DNA of 64,000 bases, taken from the NCBI RefSeq assembly GCF_018812025.1, contig NC_063061.1:37899366-37963365 (forward strand), given 5' to 3'. Every line of letters begins with the position of its first letter. The first letter of the stretch is position 1. The position numbers and the translations under genes are program-made. Source of the DNA: Megalobrama amblycephala (Eukaryota > Chordata > Actinopteri > Cypriniformes > Xenocyprididae). Of this stretch, positions 13,901 through 22,472 are shown in pieces. Below the pieces are notes generated by a model, which made no database searches, was not told the DNA's origin, and saw only the letters and a list, made by a program, of their open reading frames with translations.

Positions 13901-16900
13901 TTATAAATAATCATACTCTTATTTATAACCACAGAGAGTTAAGTATTATTACTGTTATGAATATTCATTAGATGATGCAACATTATACGTTTTTATAAGG
14001 CATTATGATGCATTATGAATGCAGGCTTCATCTGGTGTTATAATGCTTCATACTCTTAAAAGTTATAACCACAAATAGCCAAGTATTATATCATATTGTT
14101 ACTATTATTATGATTATTTATAAGATGATGCAGCATATTATAAGGTTGTTTATAAGGCATTATGCATGTATTATAATGCATTATAAACACAGGCTTCATA
14201 GAAAGTGTTACTGAAAATGTATTTGGGTGATTCTCACATCAGTGTGTTGATAGGAGAGCTATAGATGTCATATCAATTATTCTTATTCACTATTATAAAT
14301 CTGTAGTAGAATTTGATGTCAGAGTTTCAGTTTCTGAATATTGAGTTCAGCGGCAAAAAGAAGAAGATGATTTCAGAGGATACTTATTCATTTATAAAAA
14401 TATATATAAATATAAAGTCTCTGCTGTAATGCTGCATGTCTCTCTCACCTTATCATCACACTGTTATTTTGAATGTGATCATGAGAAAATTATTATTGAT
14501 CTGATCTGAGAGAGTGAAGAGTGTGTCATTGTTCTCTACAGGTTGAGTTGGTGTGGTGTCACAGATGAAGGTTGTGCTGCTCTGGCTTCAGCTCTGAGAT
14601 CAAACCCCTCACACCTGAGAGAACTGAATCTGTCTTGGAATAATCTAGGAGACTCGGGAGTGAAGATGTTTTCTGCTGTACTGGAGAATCCTCACTGTAA
14701 ACTGGAGACACTGTGGTAAGATCATCTCTATCATAAAGACTCGAAGTGAATAAGGATTAATATGTAGATAGTGCATACAAAATATCCTTTGGCGTAAACC
14801 CCATCCGGTGGTTCAGTGACAGATTCCTGCTTGAACCGTCAGATCCTGCCGGCAGTAGAAGGAAGGAGTGAGGAGTCTTCCTGAAAAAAAGAAAATTTAG
14901 ATCTAAATATATTATTACCCTGCAAAAAAAAGTAAAACTAACAGTTAAATAAACCAAACAAACTACAAACCAGACAACAGACACAGGTTACCGTGAAGAG
15001 GATTTTTAAATCACAAATGTTTGGTGTAAATGAATTTATCTTGTAATGCTTGAGCAAACAGACCAAGCTTTCAAAAGTGTGATCATTGCCTCAAAATGTG
15101 TATCTGCAGCTGAAAATAGGGAAGTTTTGTGTGGTTCACCTGAACCAGGGCTGTCACCATATCAGATCTTTCACTACATGATTATCATGACCAAAATAAT
15201 TCACAATAGCAATATATCTATAGAAATCTTGAAAAATAATAATAATAATAATAATGCTATCAGACAAACTGATTCCCCAGTCGGGCCAGTGGTTCAAATT
15301 TTCACTTGCCCCACAACAAAAAATTAATAAAGTAAAAGAAAAGAAAATGGGCCTATAAAATAAGCCTAGTTATTGCTTTTGTTGTTTTTGATACATGTGA
15401 CCTTAATAAATAGGGTTATGACACCAAAAGCTATTCACTCAATTAAATTTTAAATATTGTTAGACAAATAAACAGTAAGTAATAAAATAGTAACAAATAA
15501 TCAAATTATGAGTAATAGCAAAAATAAATACATCAGAACAAACATATAAATAACTGCTTTTCAAGATTTTCATGTAGGTTTAAACAGGAAGCTACAGAAA
15601 TTGTAATCTAATGTACAACTATATAACTAGCCTATAGATTAAACTTTATTAAAGTATATCAGTCAAGAGCAGTTACAGATGCTTAAAGGGTCATGAAACC
15701 CCAGAACACATTTTTTGAGATGTAAACAGATATGTACAGGCTGCACATCATTGAAAACACTAAAGGTACTCATTAATTTTACTTAAAAGTTGAAATTAGT
15801 TATTTTTGCATTTTTTTTAGAGCAATTTCTGCTTTTCTTGAAAAGCAAAGTCGGAGCAACGTCTCAAAATCTGACGTCATCGTGTACTACCAGAAAGATC
15901 CCGAGTGCTGGTTGGCTCCAAGTATGGGCTGGTCGAACATGCTGACGTCAGTTTCTACATTTATTCATGACGAAAAGCTCATTCAATCCAATCACTGCGC
16001 TGTAGTGTGCATGAGATTATAATTGCGGTATTATGCATGAGGAAGTATCACTTCTCTCACCTCAGTCTCTTGTCATTCAGAGACATATCGTTGTTGCTTG
16101 TTTCCTCAGTGCTACAACACAAAAATGCGTTTTCCTGCGACCAGAGCAGAGGTTTGTGTGCATGTGGATTGTTTTGCTGTAATCTACCAGCACAAATGGA
16201 AAATATGTTCGCATGAGATCGCATTACAGCGGAGAATTCGAATGTCACAAAAGTGCGGCTCATTCACCTCTGCGTTCGGACATGCGAGCCATATGTATGT
16301 TTCCCTCAGCACAACATGAGTGTTGTTTTTTTGCCCACGATGCGGTCAGAACTGGAGTTTGAATATGAACACATGAAAAATACGACTGTTATGATATAGA
16401 CACGGAGCACGCATATGATCGGTTTCAGCGCGGAGTTTCACGTTGAGTTTAATAACACTAGCCACGTGTCACATAGCTCATACAGAATAAAGTATCTGTG
16501 TTTAAAGTTTTTATTTCACACATTCTCCTGCACCAAACATTAACCAGCACAGTGTAGTTATGCACACATATTTCATCAAGTCTTCTTCAAATGAATTATT
16601 TGTGCAAACTGGACACTGATACAGTGGTGTCTGAACACAATGACACAATTATTCTAATAGACAAAAGACTGATTGTGGCGACCAGGGCGGGCGAGAGCCG
16701 TGAGGGAACGGCGCGAGGCCGGTGACGCAAGTGATAACAAGCATCACCTGGGAGGCGCACCGGCCTTGAGTCTCTCACGGAGGAGCTCCGGGAGCATAAA
16801 AGGAGGAGCGACGACCGTGGAGGACGAGAGAGGACCAGGCCTGGACTTTACGTTATGTTTTATTACTTTCGTTTTGTATTTGTTTATTTTTCAATTAAAG

Positions 16901-18111
16901 TTTTGTTGAATGTTCGCCAGTTCCCGCCTCCTTCTTCCCATATTTACGAACTGTGTTACACTGATTCAGATTGAAAATTCAAAGAAAAATGAACAAAAAA
17001 CTATGTGTTGTTTATCATGAGACTGCAGTGCTCATTAAAAATAATCAAAGTATTATTCGCCCTATTAAATATTCTTTCGCATTTCTCCCTTGTGCTCGGG
17101 AGTTTGTTGTCATATTCTCTGTGCTCATATATTAATATTCATTATTCTGTATAATGAGTGTGTTGTATGTCTGTGCTTCATTGGTTGTTCTCTCCCTCTA
17201 CACTCCCACTTTTCCAGAGCTTTACACGCTCAGTTTTCGAGCTCAGAGGTGTGATTTACCTACTAGACCTACTAGACTATGTCACATAGTGCATGCGTGC
17301 GCTCAATGGGTGTGTTTTTGTAAAGTGAAGGACATACTCAATCATTTCAGATCGTTAAATCAACAATTACGATATCATAGACGATATATATCTCACACCC
17401 TACAGCACTGGCCCGATCGGGCAAGTGACCGTTCTGTCTACTGTCGCCAGCGCCGTTCACACTGGCCCCGGGCCATCGGGCGGTCCTTATTGTCGAGCCC
17501 TGAAACTATTAGTTTATAGTTTGTAGTGACATAAATAGCCATTTTGTCACTTGAGGTGTTGTGGGGTGGTTTCTGACGCGTGAGATCCAATCAAGATAAA
17601 TCGTCCTCCAAATACTGCTTTATCAGATTTATTCATCACACAGTTCGTACAGGTCATTTTATCTCACAGTTCCTCTGCCCAGTGCAGATATAAAATACCA
17701 TCGGATACCATCACAGATTTACCTCCAGACACAGTCAAAAAATGTTGTGCTTCCCTCTAATTACACACCTGCCCTTTCTTACTCTTTGCCTACCTATATA
17801 CTCCCTAAGGCCAATACTCCACCCAGTGGTCAAAAAACAGAATTACAGACATAATGGCTCTTACGTAGTTAATTAATAGTTTATAAACTGTAGTTAATAT
17901 ATTAATAGACTATATGTGAAAAAATAGTTCTTCATTCATTGTTATTGTTTAATTAGCTCATATGTAAAGAGTTAGATAATGTTTTGTTAAAAACTTATTA
18001 ACCATAAAGAGTTCTCACTTTAGATTAGGTCACGGAAAGACTGAAAATGTCATTAAGTACTTTAATACAGATTTTATTGGACATTAATTACATTAGTATC
18101 AACAAATACAT

Positions 18112-18168
<57 letters not shown>

Positions 18169-19385
18169 ATATTGGGTTTCGATAATAATGATTTTATACT
18201 GTTCAAACTGTATTTTCTATCCCCTAAACCAAACTAATGTATTTTATGACAAAATGAGTATGTATTTCATATTGACAGCATTATGATATTTATTTATTTA
18301 TTTATTTATTTATTTATTAACTGGTTAAGATTTGTAGATTTGGAGGCCTAATGTGTGTTGAACTGATCTGAGAGAGTGAAGAGTGTGTCATTGTTCTCTA
18401 CAGGTTGTTTAAATGTGGTGTCACAGATGAAGGTTGTGCTGCTCTGGCTTCAGCTCTGAGATCAAACCCCTCACACCTGAGAAACCTGGATCTGTCTGGG
18501 AATAAACTAGGAGACTCAGGAGTGAAGCTGCTCTCTGATCTTGATAATGATCCACATTATAAACTGGAGACACTGCTGTAAGAATAGTTTTTAACAATTT
18601 TCATCATCATATTTTCATATAAAGTTTAAATGTCTGTTTTACTCACTAGAAATAAAAGGAAATTGTACCAGGTCCAGGTTCACCACATGTGTGTGAATAT
18701 TGTGTCTGAAATCATCAGATAATGAGTCTTAAATTCAGCTTCAGTTTCTGTAGGTCTCTGAACTTTAAACTGTTTAAATTGAGTTTAATTCTGCTCATAG
18801 TGTTGTGACTGATTGTGAAAAAAAAATATTAATGTTATTTCCAGCTTTTACCCTTTAACTGTCTCTGTGTGTGTGATAATCTGAGGTTTGGGTTTGTAGA
18901 AACTCATAATGTAATAACTGCACACAATGTAATAAGTATTATATTATTATTGTAATAAAATGTTCATTATGTAACAATTTTCTCAAAATGTAATGACTTT
19001 TTTTTTTACAGTATGAGAAAATTATTACATTATAAACTCACCAAAAACATTGTCATATTGTCATAATTGTATCAGCTTTAAAAACATAAAATCACATTAT
19101 CTGCTTCAGCCAATCACAGCACAGAGCACAAGTTTAGCAAACATTTCTTCATCAGAGGGCATGTTGACCAAACCAAACAGTTTTAACAGAGGTGTGTAGA
19201 CTCTTTATAACCACTGTACATGATTGTAAGTTATACTGTATTTTTCAACATGTCCTCTGATGTACATTCAGGATTTGATTCACTGAAACTTGTATTAAAG
19301 TGAATAAATATTTGCTAAAATTAAACTCTGTGCTGTGATTGGCTGAAGCAGATAACATGATCGATCACACACACACACACACACA

Positions 19386-19432
<47 letters not shown>

Positions 19433-20039
19433 CTGGTGGATTTTGTAGGCAGGTTAAGATTGGATTTAGATTTTAAAATGTACTGTAAGAGAATACCAAT
19501 GCTTTATGTTTAATAAAAATATAATCATAATAATCATAATAATTGGATGAATATTAAAATCTGTTGCATTTTTCAGGTAGTTTAAGACTGGAATTATTTT
19601 TAAAAAAGAGAATACTATTTTTTAAAAGCTGTTAAAGTTATGACAATATGGTGAGTTTATAATGTAATACATTTCTCATAATGTAAAAATGATTACATTA
19701 TGAGCTCAAGATTTTATTATGTTTTGATAAAATTATTACATTATGAACAATTTATTACAATAATAATGTAATACTTATTACATTAATGTGCAGTTATTAC
19801 ATTATGAGTTTCAACATCTGATATTAAATTTGTAGTGGAGTGTAATGATCATTTCTGCTGGTTCTGGATCAGCTGTCCGTTGTGTGACCTCTTGATTTTG
19901 TAAAGTGACTTTGAGCATCAGACAGAAGCTATATTATCATGAATTGATAAAGCTTATCTAGTTTTCTTAGGAAAAGATGTGACAGATGTAATGTTTCATT
20001 CTGCACATGTGACTGTTTGTGTTTTATTTTAGCACATGA
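1741..20039 (+). CDS. NLRC3-like (fish NLR-C) receptor gene, 3' part: join of five exons
   Basis: Span of the 3' half of a fish NLR gene: exons 1741-1914, 2288-2461, 14542-14715, 18404-18577 and 20033-20039. NLR-C proteins are cytosolic nucleotide-binding receptors thought to act in innate sensing; these exons encode only the C-terminal leucine-rich repeats, the presumed sensing surface. Each large exon is 174 bp, begins with the last base of a codon and ends with two bases, and encodes one 58-residue double LRR with the core VTDEGCAALASALRSNPSHL followed by an LxLSxNxLGDSGVK segment. All junctions are GT-AG and no exon holds a stop. The terminal exon adds only two residues before TGA (20037-20039). 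There is no B30.2/SPRY exon, which many fish NLR-C proteins carry. FISNA and NACHT exons are left of the window. Whether it is expressed cannot be told. Confidence 0.85.
2288..2461 (+). CDS. LRR exon 2 (174 bp)
   Basis: Acceptor TCTACAG ending at 2287, donor GTAAGA from 2462. Reads LMYCGVTDEGCAALASALRS, NPSHLRELHLSGNKLGDSGV, KLFSAVLENPHCKLEYLR. Only 373 bp of intron separate it from exon 1, whereas ~12 kb follow before exon 3. The intron directly after it is shared with the intron after exon 3. Confidence 0.88.
2462..2970 (+). repeat. Duplicated intron block, copy 1 (partner 14716-15275)
   Basis: From the donor onward this intron matches the intron after LRR exon 3 almost base for base (GTAAGATCATCTCTATCATA, then the CCTTTGGCGTAAACCCCATC stretch, then the CAGATCCTGCCGGCAGTAGA stretch, then GTGTGGTTCACCTGAA). 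Similarity decays after about 2960. Together with the exon it forms a ~680-bp duplicated unit. Confidence 0.8.
2971..4130. other. Intron, no recognisable gene
   Basis: AT-rich intronic DNA. The stretch around 3060-3190 (AAGTACTGAAGTAAAAGTAC and similar) looks like degenerate interspersed repeat. No exon, RNA gene or complete element recognised. Confidence 0.4.
4131..4250 (+). repeat. MITE arm, AAAGGGATAGTTCACCCC family
   Basis: Starts TTAAAGGGATAGTTCACCCC and continues with CTACTCACCCTCAGACC, the terminal sequence shared with 13023, 26266 and 30847 in this window. It resembles the teleost Angel-type inverted-repeat MITEs; that name is from memory and unverified. Only one arm is seen. Confidence 0.55.
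4638..6900. repeat. CAAGTC-rich interspersed element (ends only)
   Basis: 4638-4790 and 6825-6895 both consist of short CAAGTC / TCAAGTC repeats (GAGCAAGTCACACGTGTTCA at the left; TCTCAAGTCAAAGTCATT at the right). They probably are the two ends of one older non-coding element, with AT-rich DNA between. The open frames between them have no recognisable similarity. Boundaries are approximate. Confidence 0.4.
6974..9875 (+). mobile_element. hAT DNA transposon (2.9 kb) with perfect 8-bp target duplication
   Basis: Left terminus TAGGGTGGCCAT (6974-6985) is repeated inverted at the right end as ATGGCCACCCTA (9864-9875). The element is flanked on both sides by CTCAAAAT (6966-6973 and 9876-9883), an exact 8-bp target-site duplication as hAT elements make. 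Subterminal DNA is rich in TCCGG (6985-7070). It carries a broken transposase gene (7277-9095). It sits in the ~12-kb third intron of the NLR gene, in the same orientation. Confidence 0.92.
7277..9095 (+). pseudogene. hAT transposase pseudogene (BED finger, RNase H-like core, hAT dimerisation)
   Basis: The first ATG of good context (7277) begins MPKRQTSFNPEWTKEHEF. A BED-like zinc finger follows (FCTLCRCEV..DRHASMEKH: two Cys, two His). The first catalytic region is visible as VVTDATNKGTTKFF, the TRW motif at ~8210, and the C-terminal hAT dimerisation region as ISAYIFSIPCSNAHTERVFS through NERNRLDVDSVKAELQV near the end. The frame is broken at least three times: an in-frame TAA at 7814-7816, a frame change near 8220-8250 (TRWLS to LLPSIDRILKYW) and another near 8530-8560 (before NKCVEDFLGFYERAKKY). 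In life it would cut and paste the element in the nucleus; this copy cannot make a full protein. Confidence 0.88.
9884..10803. other. Intron, no recognisable gene
   Basis: Continuation of the DNA the hAT element landed in. AT-rich, with short open frames lacking any family signature. Confidence 0.4.
10804..12304. mobile_element. 1.5-kb TIR DNA element (non-coding), TTTAAAGGGGCTCT termini
   Basis: Left end TTTAAAGGGGCTCTATGTAA and right end ..CTACAGAGAGCCCCTTTAAA are inverted repeats. The inside has no transposase; it holds GC-rich stretches (11030-11350) and, at 11930-12050, a piece with repeated ATCGGAATCAGC and TGCAATCGGTGCATCTCTAC that looks like the end of an unrelated hAT-type element. 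A target duplication is ambiguous because the termini themselves are TTTAAA palindromes. Confidence 0.65.
12305..13022. other. Intron, no recognisable feature
   Basis: AT-rich, with poly-A and poly-T runs (12344-12358, 12787-12800). Nothing else recognised. Confidence 0.4.
13023..13440. repeat. MITE-family copy (AAAGGGTTAGTTCACCC), left part
   Basis: Starts AAAGGGTTAGTTCACCCAAA and continues with the ATTACTCACCCTCATGTCGT and AACACAAATTAAGATATTTT blocks shared with 26266 and 30847. At 13261-13300 it holds the ATGAAGCGACGAGAATACTT block that also forms the inverted repeat at 27549-27639. The right end is not found; a palindromic hAT MITE is inserted at its 3' side. Confidence 0.6.
13445..13787. 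mobile_element. Palindromic hAT MITE (343 bp hairpin)
   Basis: Left end TAGGGCTGGGCGATATATCG, right end CGATATATCGCCCAGCCCTA. Nearly the whole element is one inverted repeat folding around ~13610. Flanked by a perfect 8-bp target duplication ATTCATAA (13437-13444 and 13788-13795). No coding capacity. The arms are GC-richer than the surroundings. Confidence 0.92.
13796..14541 (+). other. Intron 3' part before LRR exon 3
   Basis: Two imperfect copies of a block around TTATAAGGCATTATG..ATGCATTATGAATGCAGGCTTCAT (about 13960-14075 and 14095-14210) form a degenerate tandem pair, probably MITE-derived. The last ~45 bp are the conserved acceptor block that precedes each LRR exon. Confidence 0.45.
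14542..14715 (+). CDS. LRR exon 3 (174 bp)
   Basis: Acceptor TCTCTACAG ending 14541, donor GTAAGA from 14716. Reads LSWCGVTDEGCAALASALRS, NPSHLRELNLSWNNLGDSGV, KMFSAVLENPHCKLETLW. Open, symmetric phase. The exon plus following intron is a paralogue of exon 2 plus its intron. Confidence 0.88.
14716..15275 (+). repeat. Duplicated intron block, copy 2 (partner 2462-2970)
   Basis: Same order of blocks as at 2462-2970, with small differences (CCATCCGGTGG versus CCATCCGGCGG; an (AAT)n run at 15236-15255 only here). It continues into CTGTCACCATATC sequence that copy 1 lacks or has lost. Confidence 0.8.
15685..15800 (+). repeat. MITE arm, TTAAAGGGTCATGAAACCCC family
   Basis: Begins TTAAAGGGTCATGAAACCCC, a terminus style common in teleost non-autonomous DNA elements. 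No matching inverted end was found nearby. The DNA following it (15800-16660) shows no gene. Confidence 0.4.
16674..16960 (+). mobile_element. Solo LTR (287 bp) with 5-bp target duplication
   Basis: Begins TGTGGCGACCAGGGCGGGCG and ends ..GAACTGTGTTACA, so it has TG..CA ends. CTGAT stands directly on both sides (16669-16673 and 16961-16965), the 5-bp duplication expected of an LTR retrotransposon integrase. A TATA-like CATAAAAGG lies at ~16793 and an ATTAAA signal near 16898, so the LTR promoter points along plus. No internal retroelement genes are present; it is the product of LTR-LTR recombination. A Gypsy-like origin is a guess. Confidence 0.85.
17505..18403 (+). other. Intron before LRR exon 4
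   Basis: No gene recognised. Holds a CT/CA microsatellite (18115-18168) and a (TTTA)n run (18286-18318). The last ~40 bp are the conserved LRR acceptor block. Confidence 0.45.
18115..18168. repeat. (CT)n(CA)n microsatellite
   Basis: About 30 bp of CT followed directly by about 24 bp of CA. An open frame reading through it (LSLSLS..HTHTHT) is an artefact of the repeat. Confidence 0.95.
18404..18577 (+). CDS. LRR exon 4 (174 bp), divergent 3' part
   Basis: Acceptor CTCTACAG ending 18403, donor GTAAGA from 18578. Reads LFKCGVTDEGCAALASALRS, NPSHLRNLDLSGNKLGDSGV, then KLLSDLDNDPHYKLETLL. The first two thirds match the other modules, but the usual SAVLENPHCKLE is replaced by SDLDNDPHYKLE, as often seen in the last LRR of fish NLRs. 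Confidence 0.88.
18900..19811. mobile_element. Foldback element (912 bp) with nested inverted repeats
   Basis: Left end AAACTCATAATGTAATAACT is mirrored at the right end by AGTTATTACATTATGAGTTT. CATAATGTAAT-type motifs are repeated through both arms. Inside lies a second inverted pair: the ATCTGCTTCAGCCAATCACA stretch (~19100) against TGTGATTGGCTGAAGCAGAT (~19335), with a (CA)n run (19366-19430) to one side. Located in the last intron of the NLR gene. No target duplication identified. Confidence 0.7.
19366..19430. repeat. (CA)n microsatellite
   Basis: About 65 bp of nearly pure CA with one GA interruption. Confidence 0.95.
20033..20039 (+). CDS. Terminal coding exon of NLRC3-like gene
   Basis: Acceptor GTGTTTTATTTTAG ending at 20032. 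The first base completes a Leu codon begun in exon 4, then ACA (Thr) and TGA. The phase is exactly the one used by every other exon, and a pyrimidine-rich tract precedes the AG. The 3' untranslated region follows. Confidence 0.7.
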
Positions 20040-20430
20040 CAGTCTGATCTCCTCATGATCATCTGATGGTGAATAAGGATCCGCTACAGAGACTCACAGT
20101 CAACAGAATCAACAGACTGAAGATACAGTGACTTCGCTGTTATAAATTAAGATTCATTTAGATTTCAACGATCCTCTGACAGACCTGATGAGGTGAAAGT
20201 GAAAGAGCAAAGAAAACGGCTCCACCTCCCGACAGCTTCCTTTAATTTAGACCTGCAAACGCTTGAGGAAAATCAGACTAACAAAGATACTGTATCCTCT
20301 TCCACTTGGCCACCGATCAGGAACGACGAGTGATCATGGGAGTCACCTGGTCCGTCTGTCGAGCACAGAGAGAGGGAGGATCCATCATCAAAGTCCATCA
20401 ATAATAAAATACTGGAATTCAATAAACGCT
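20040..20430 (+). terminator. 3' untranslated region with AATAAA signals
   Basis: AATAAA occurs at 20403-20408 and 20421-20426, a little under 400 bp after the stop codon, fitting a normal last exon. The cleavage site itself is not determined. Confidence 0.6.
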
Positions 20431-21056
20431 CCATGTTAGTTTGACAGGTGGAGATCAGTCACTAGTGTAGTGATGAGTCTGGACTGGAGCGATAGATATA
20501 GAAGAGTGAATGTAAATCTGTGAAAGAAACTGTATGAGCAACAGATTAAAGAGAGACCAGAGAGAGACAAATAAGTTATAAACATGAGAGAAAACAGACT
20601 CCTTTAAGTCTTGAAATAATATCAAATATCATGACTAGATGTTTATATACATTTTCATACCTGTCAATCGATATAAAAGCAGAAGTTATGCTTATGATGA
20701 AACAAAATGAAGACAAAAACAGACAGAGATTGAATTCATCTTAAAATACTCAGATTTGAACCATGTGCAGTGAGACAATTATATATATTGATAATATATA
20801 TTTTTCTATTGGAAAAGTCATATTGATTTGAATGAAGTAAAACAGATGACATATTTAAGACTAGGGTACAATTCATTTGTGATTTTTCATACCAAAAGAA
20901 AGATCAATGGGGACATTGAAAAAATAAATGCACAATAGACTCTCTTTCACAATTACAAAAAGAGCATTTGTGATCTATATCAGATGAAAATGCTCTGATG
21001 TGTCTTTCACAGGATTTATTATGTGAACAATTTTAAATGATACTTCAATTGTTTGT
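20431..21056. other. Intergenic, no recognisable feature
   Basis: AT-rich DNA between the NLR gene end and the 5.1-kb TIR element. Nothing recognised. Confidence 0.4.
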
Positions 21057-21181
21057 TATCCCTTGTGAAAAAGAAGTGCACTTAATTGTATTGAAAGTGT
21101 ACTTTGTGTGTACTTCAAATCTTAAAGTATACTTTTTAAAAAGTGCACTTGCGGATAATATAATATAATTAAAATTAAAGG

Positions 21182-21625
21182 CCACTTAAGTGTACTTAAA
21201 TAGAATATACTTTAATGACAATATTTATTATCACGCTTAAGTGCACTTTTTAAAAATGCCTTTTGCAATAATGTCAAATTAAGTTGTACTTAAGGAAAGT
21301 ACACTTAAATGACAATATTTACTAACACGCTTGAGTGCACTTTTTAAAAATGCACTTTGTAATAATGTCAAATTAAGTTGTACTTAAAGAAAGTACACTT
21401 TAATGACAATATTTATTAACACGCTTAAGTGCACTTTTTAAAAATGCCCTTTGCAATAATGTCAAATTAAGTTGTACTTAAAGAAAGTACACTTAAATGA
21501 CAATATTTACAAACACGCTTGAGTGCACTTTTTAAAAATGCACTTTGTAATAATGTCAAATTAAGTTGTACTTAAAGAAAGTACACTTAAATGACAATAT
21601 TTACTAACACGCTTGAGTGCACTTT
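21182..21625. repeat. 94-bp tandem repeat, about 4.7 copies, dimeric order
   Basis: The TGACAATATTTA motif starts at 21216, 21310, 21404, 21498 and 21592, exactly 94 bp apart. Two subtypes alternate: ACGCTTAAG..TGCCYTTTGCAATAATG and ACGCTTGAG..TGCACTTTGTAATAATG (order A-B-A-B-B), so the older unit may be a 188-bp dimer. Confidence 0.92.
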
Positions 21626-22472
21626 TTGAATCACCTCTGATTCATTGTTCAGCTTGTCTCGGTAAGAAATTATGTATTTATTCTATTTAGGTCCAGTAAA
21701 ACTTACTTGGTGTAGCGACTCCACAATATAATTCATTTCAGAGCTGCATTACAGAGGGTCATGCTCTTATGTTATCCCTTAATGCTTTAACATGAAGAAA
21801 TCAGGGCTATATGATGATATGCTGGATGAGATTTTATCTGGCAGATATATCGGTGGCATTTAGTTATTAAAAACTGCAATAGAGAATTCACTTTGGTCCT
21901 GTTTGTGGTCCGATAGGAGGCGGCAGTGTGATTTCTATGCGTGTCGTGTCCTGGCCACACGACTGGGCGATCGAATGAACACAAGAGATTCAAATATTCG
22001 TCCATTTATTCTAAGCAAGTGCAAGCAGCTCTCAAAAAAATTAACGTAAATACAGTCGTTTTCTCATCTGGTGATTTGTATTTGTTGTCATTGTACGCTC
22101 CTGAGCGTGACCTAAAACATGGCGGCGACTACCCAGAATGCAATGCGCAGTGACGTAGTTTGCCAAGCTCTATATGAACGTGGTTGCGTGTGTGGGCGTG
22201 TTCAAAGAATTTGGCTGCTGAAAATATAATATTTTAATTGAACTCTGACTTTTTAAATGACTTTAAGTTAAATTTGCAGAACTAAATTCAAAGATCTGAT
22301 CTTGTAACATTCAAAGACAATTATATACATTTAATCGCTATTATAACCACCAGTAATGCTTATAATCTATTTTTCTTTTTGCATTTGAAAAGTTAGTTGT
22401 TCAATTACTGTTTGTGTTTGTAATATGTAATATTTTTGTGCTTATCTGTTGTTTTATATATTCATTTTGTAG

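Larger units (their letters stand above)
15147..17504. mobile_element. Possible old hAT-like element, CAGGGCT termini
   Basis: CAGGGCTGTCACCATAT at 15147 and ..TATTGTCGAGCCCTG ending near 17504 are weak inverted ends of hAT type, and CGGGCCAGTG-like sequence recurs near both ends (15285 and 17400). No target duplication and no transposase found; a solo LTR and a MITE arm lie inside. The pairing of the ends is uncertain. Confidence 0.35.

Noticed and set aside
15046..15327. 93-aa open frame
   Set aside because: Lies in the duplicated intron block; the partner block at 2840 does not keep the frame.
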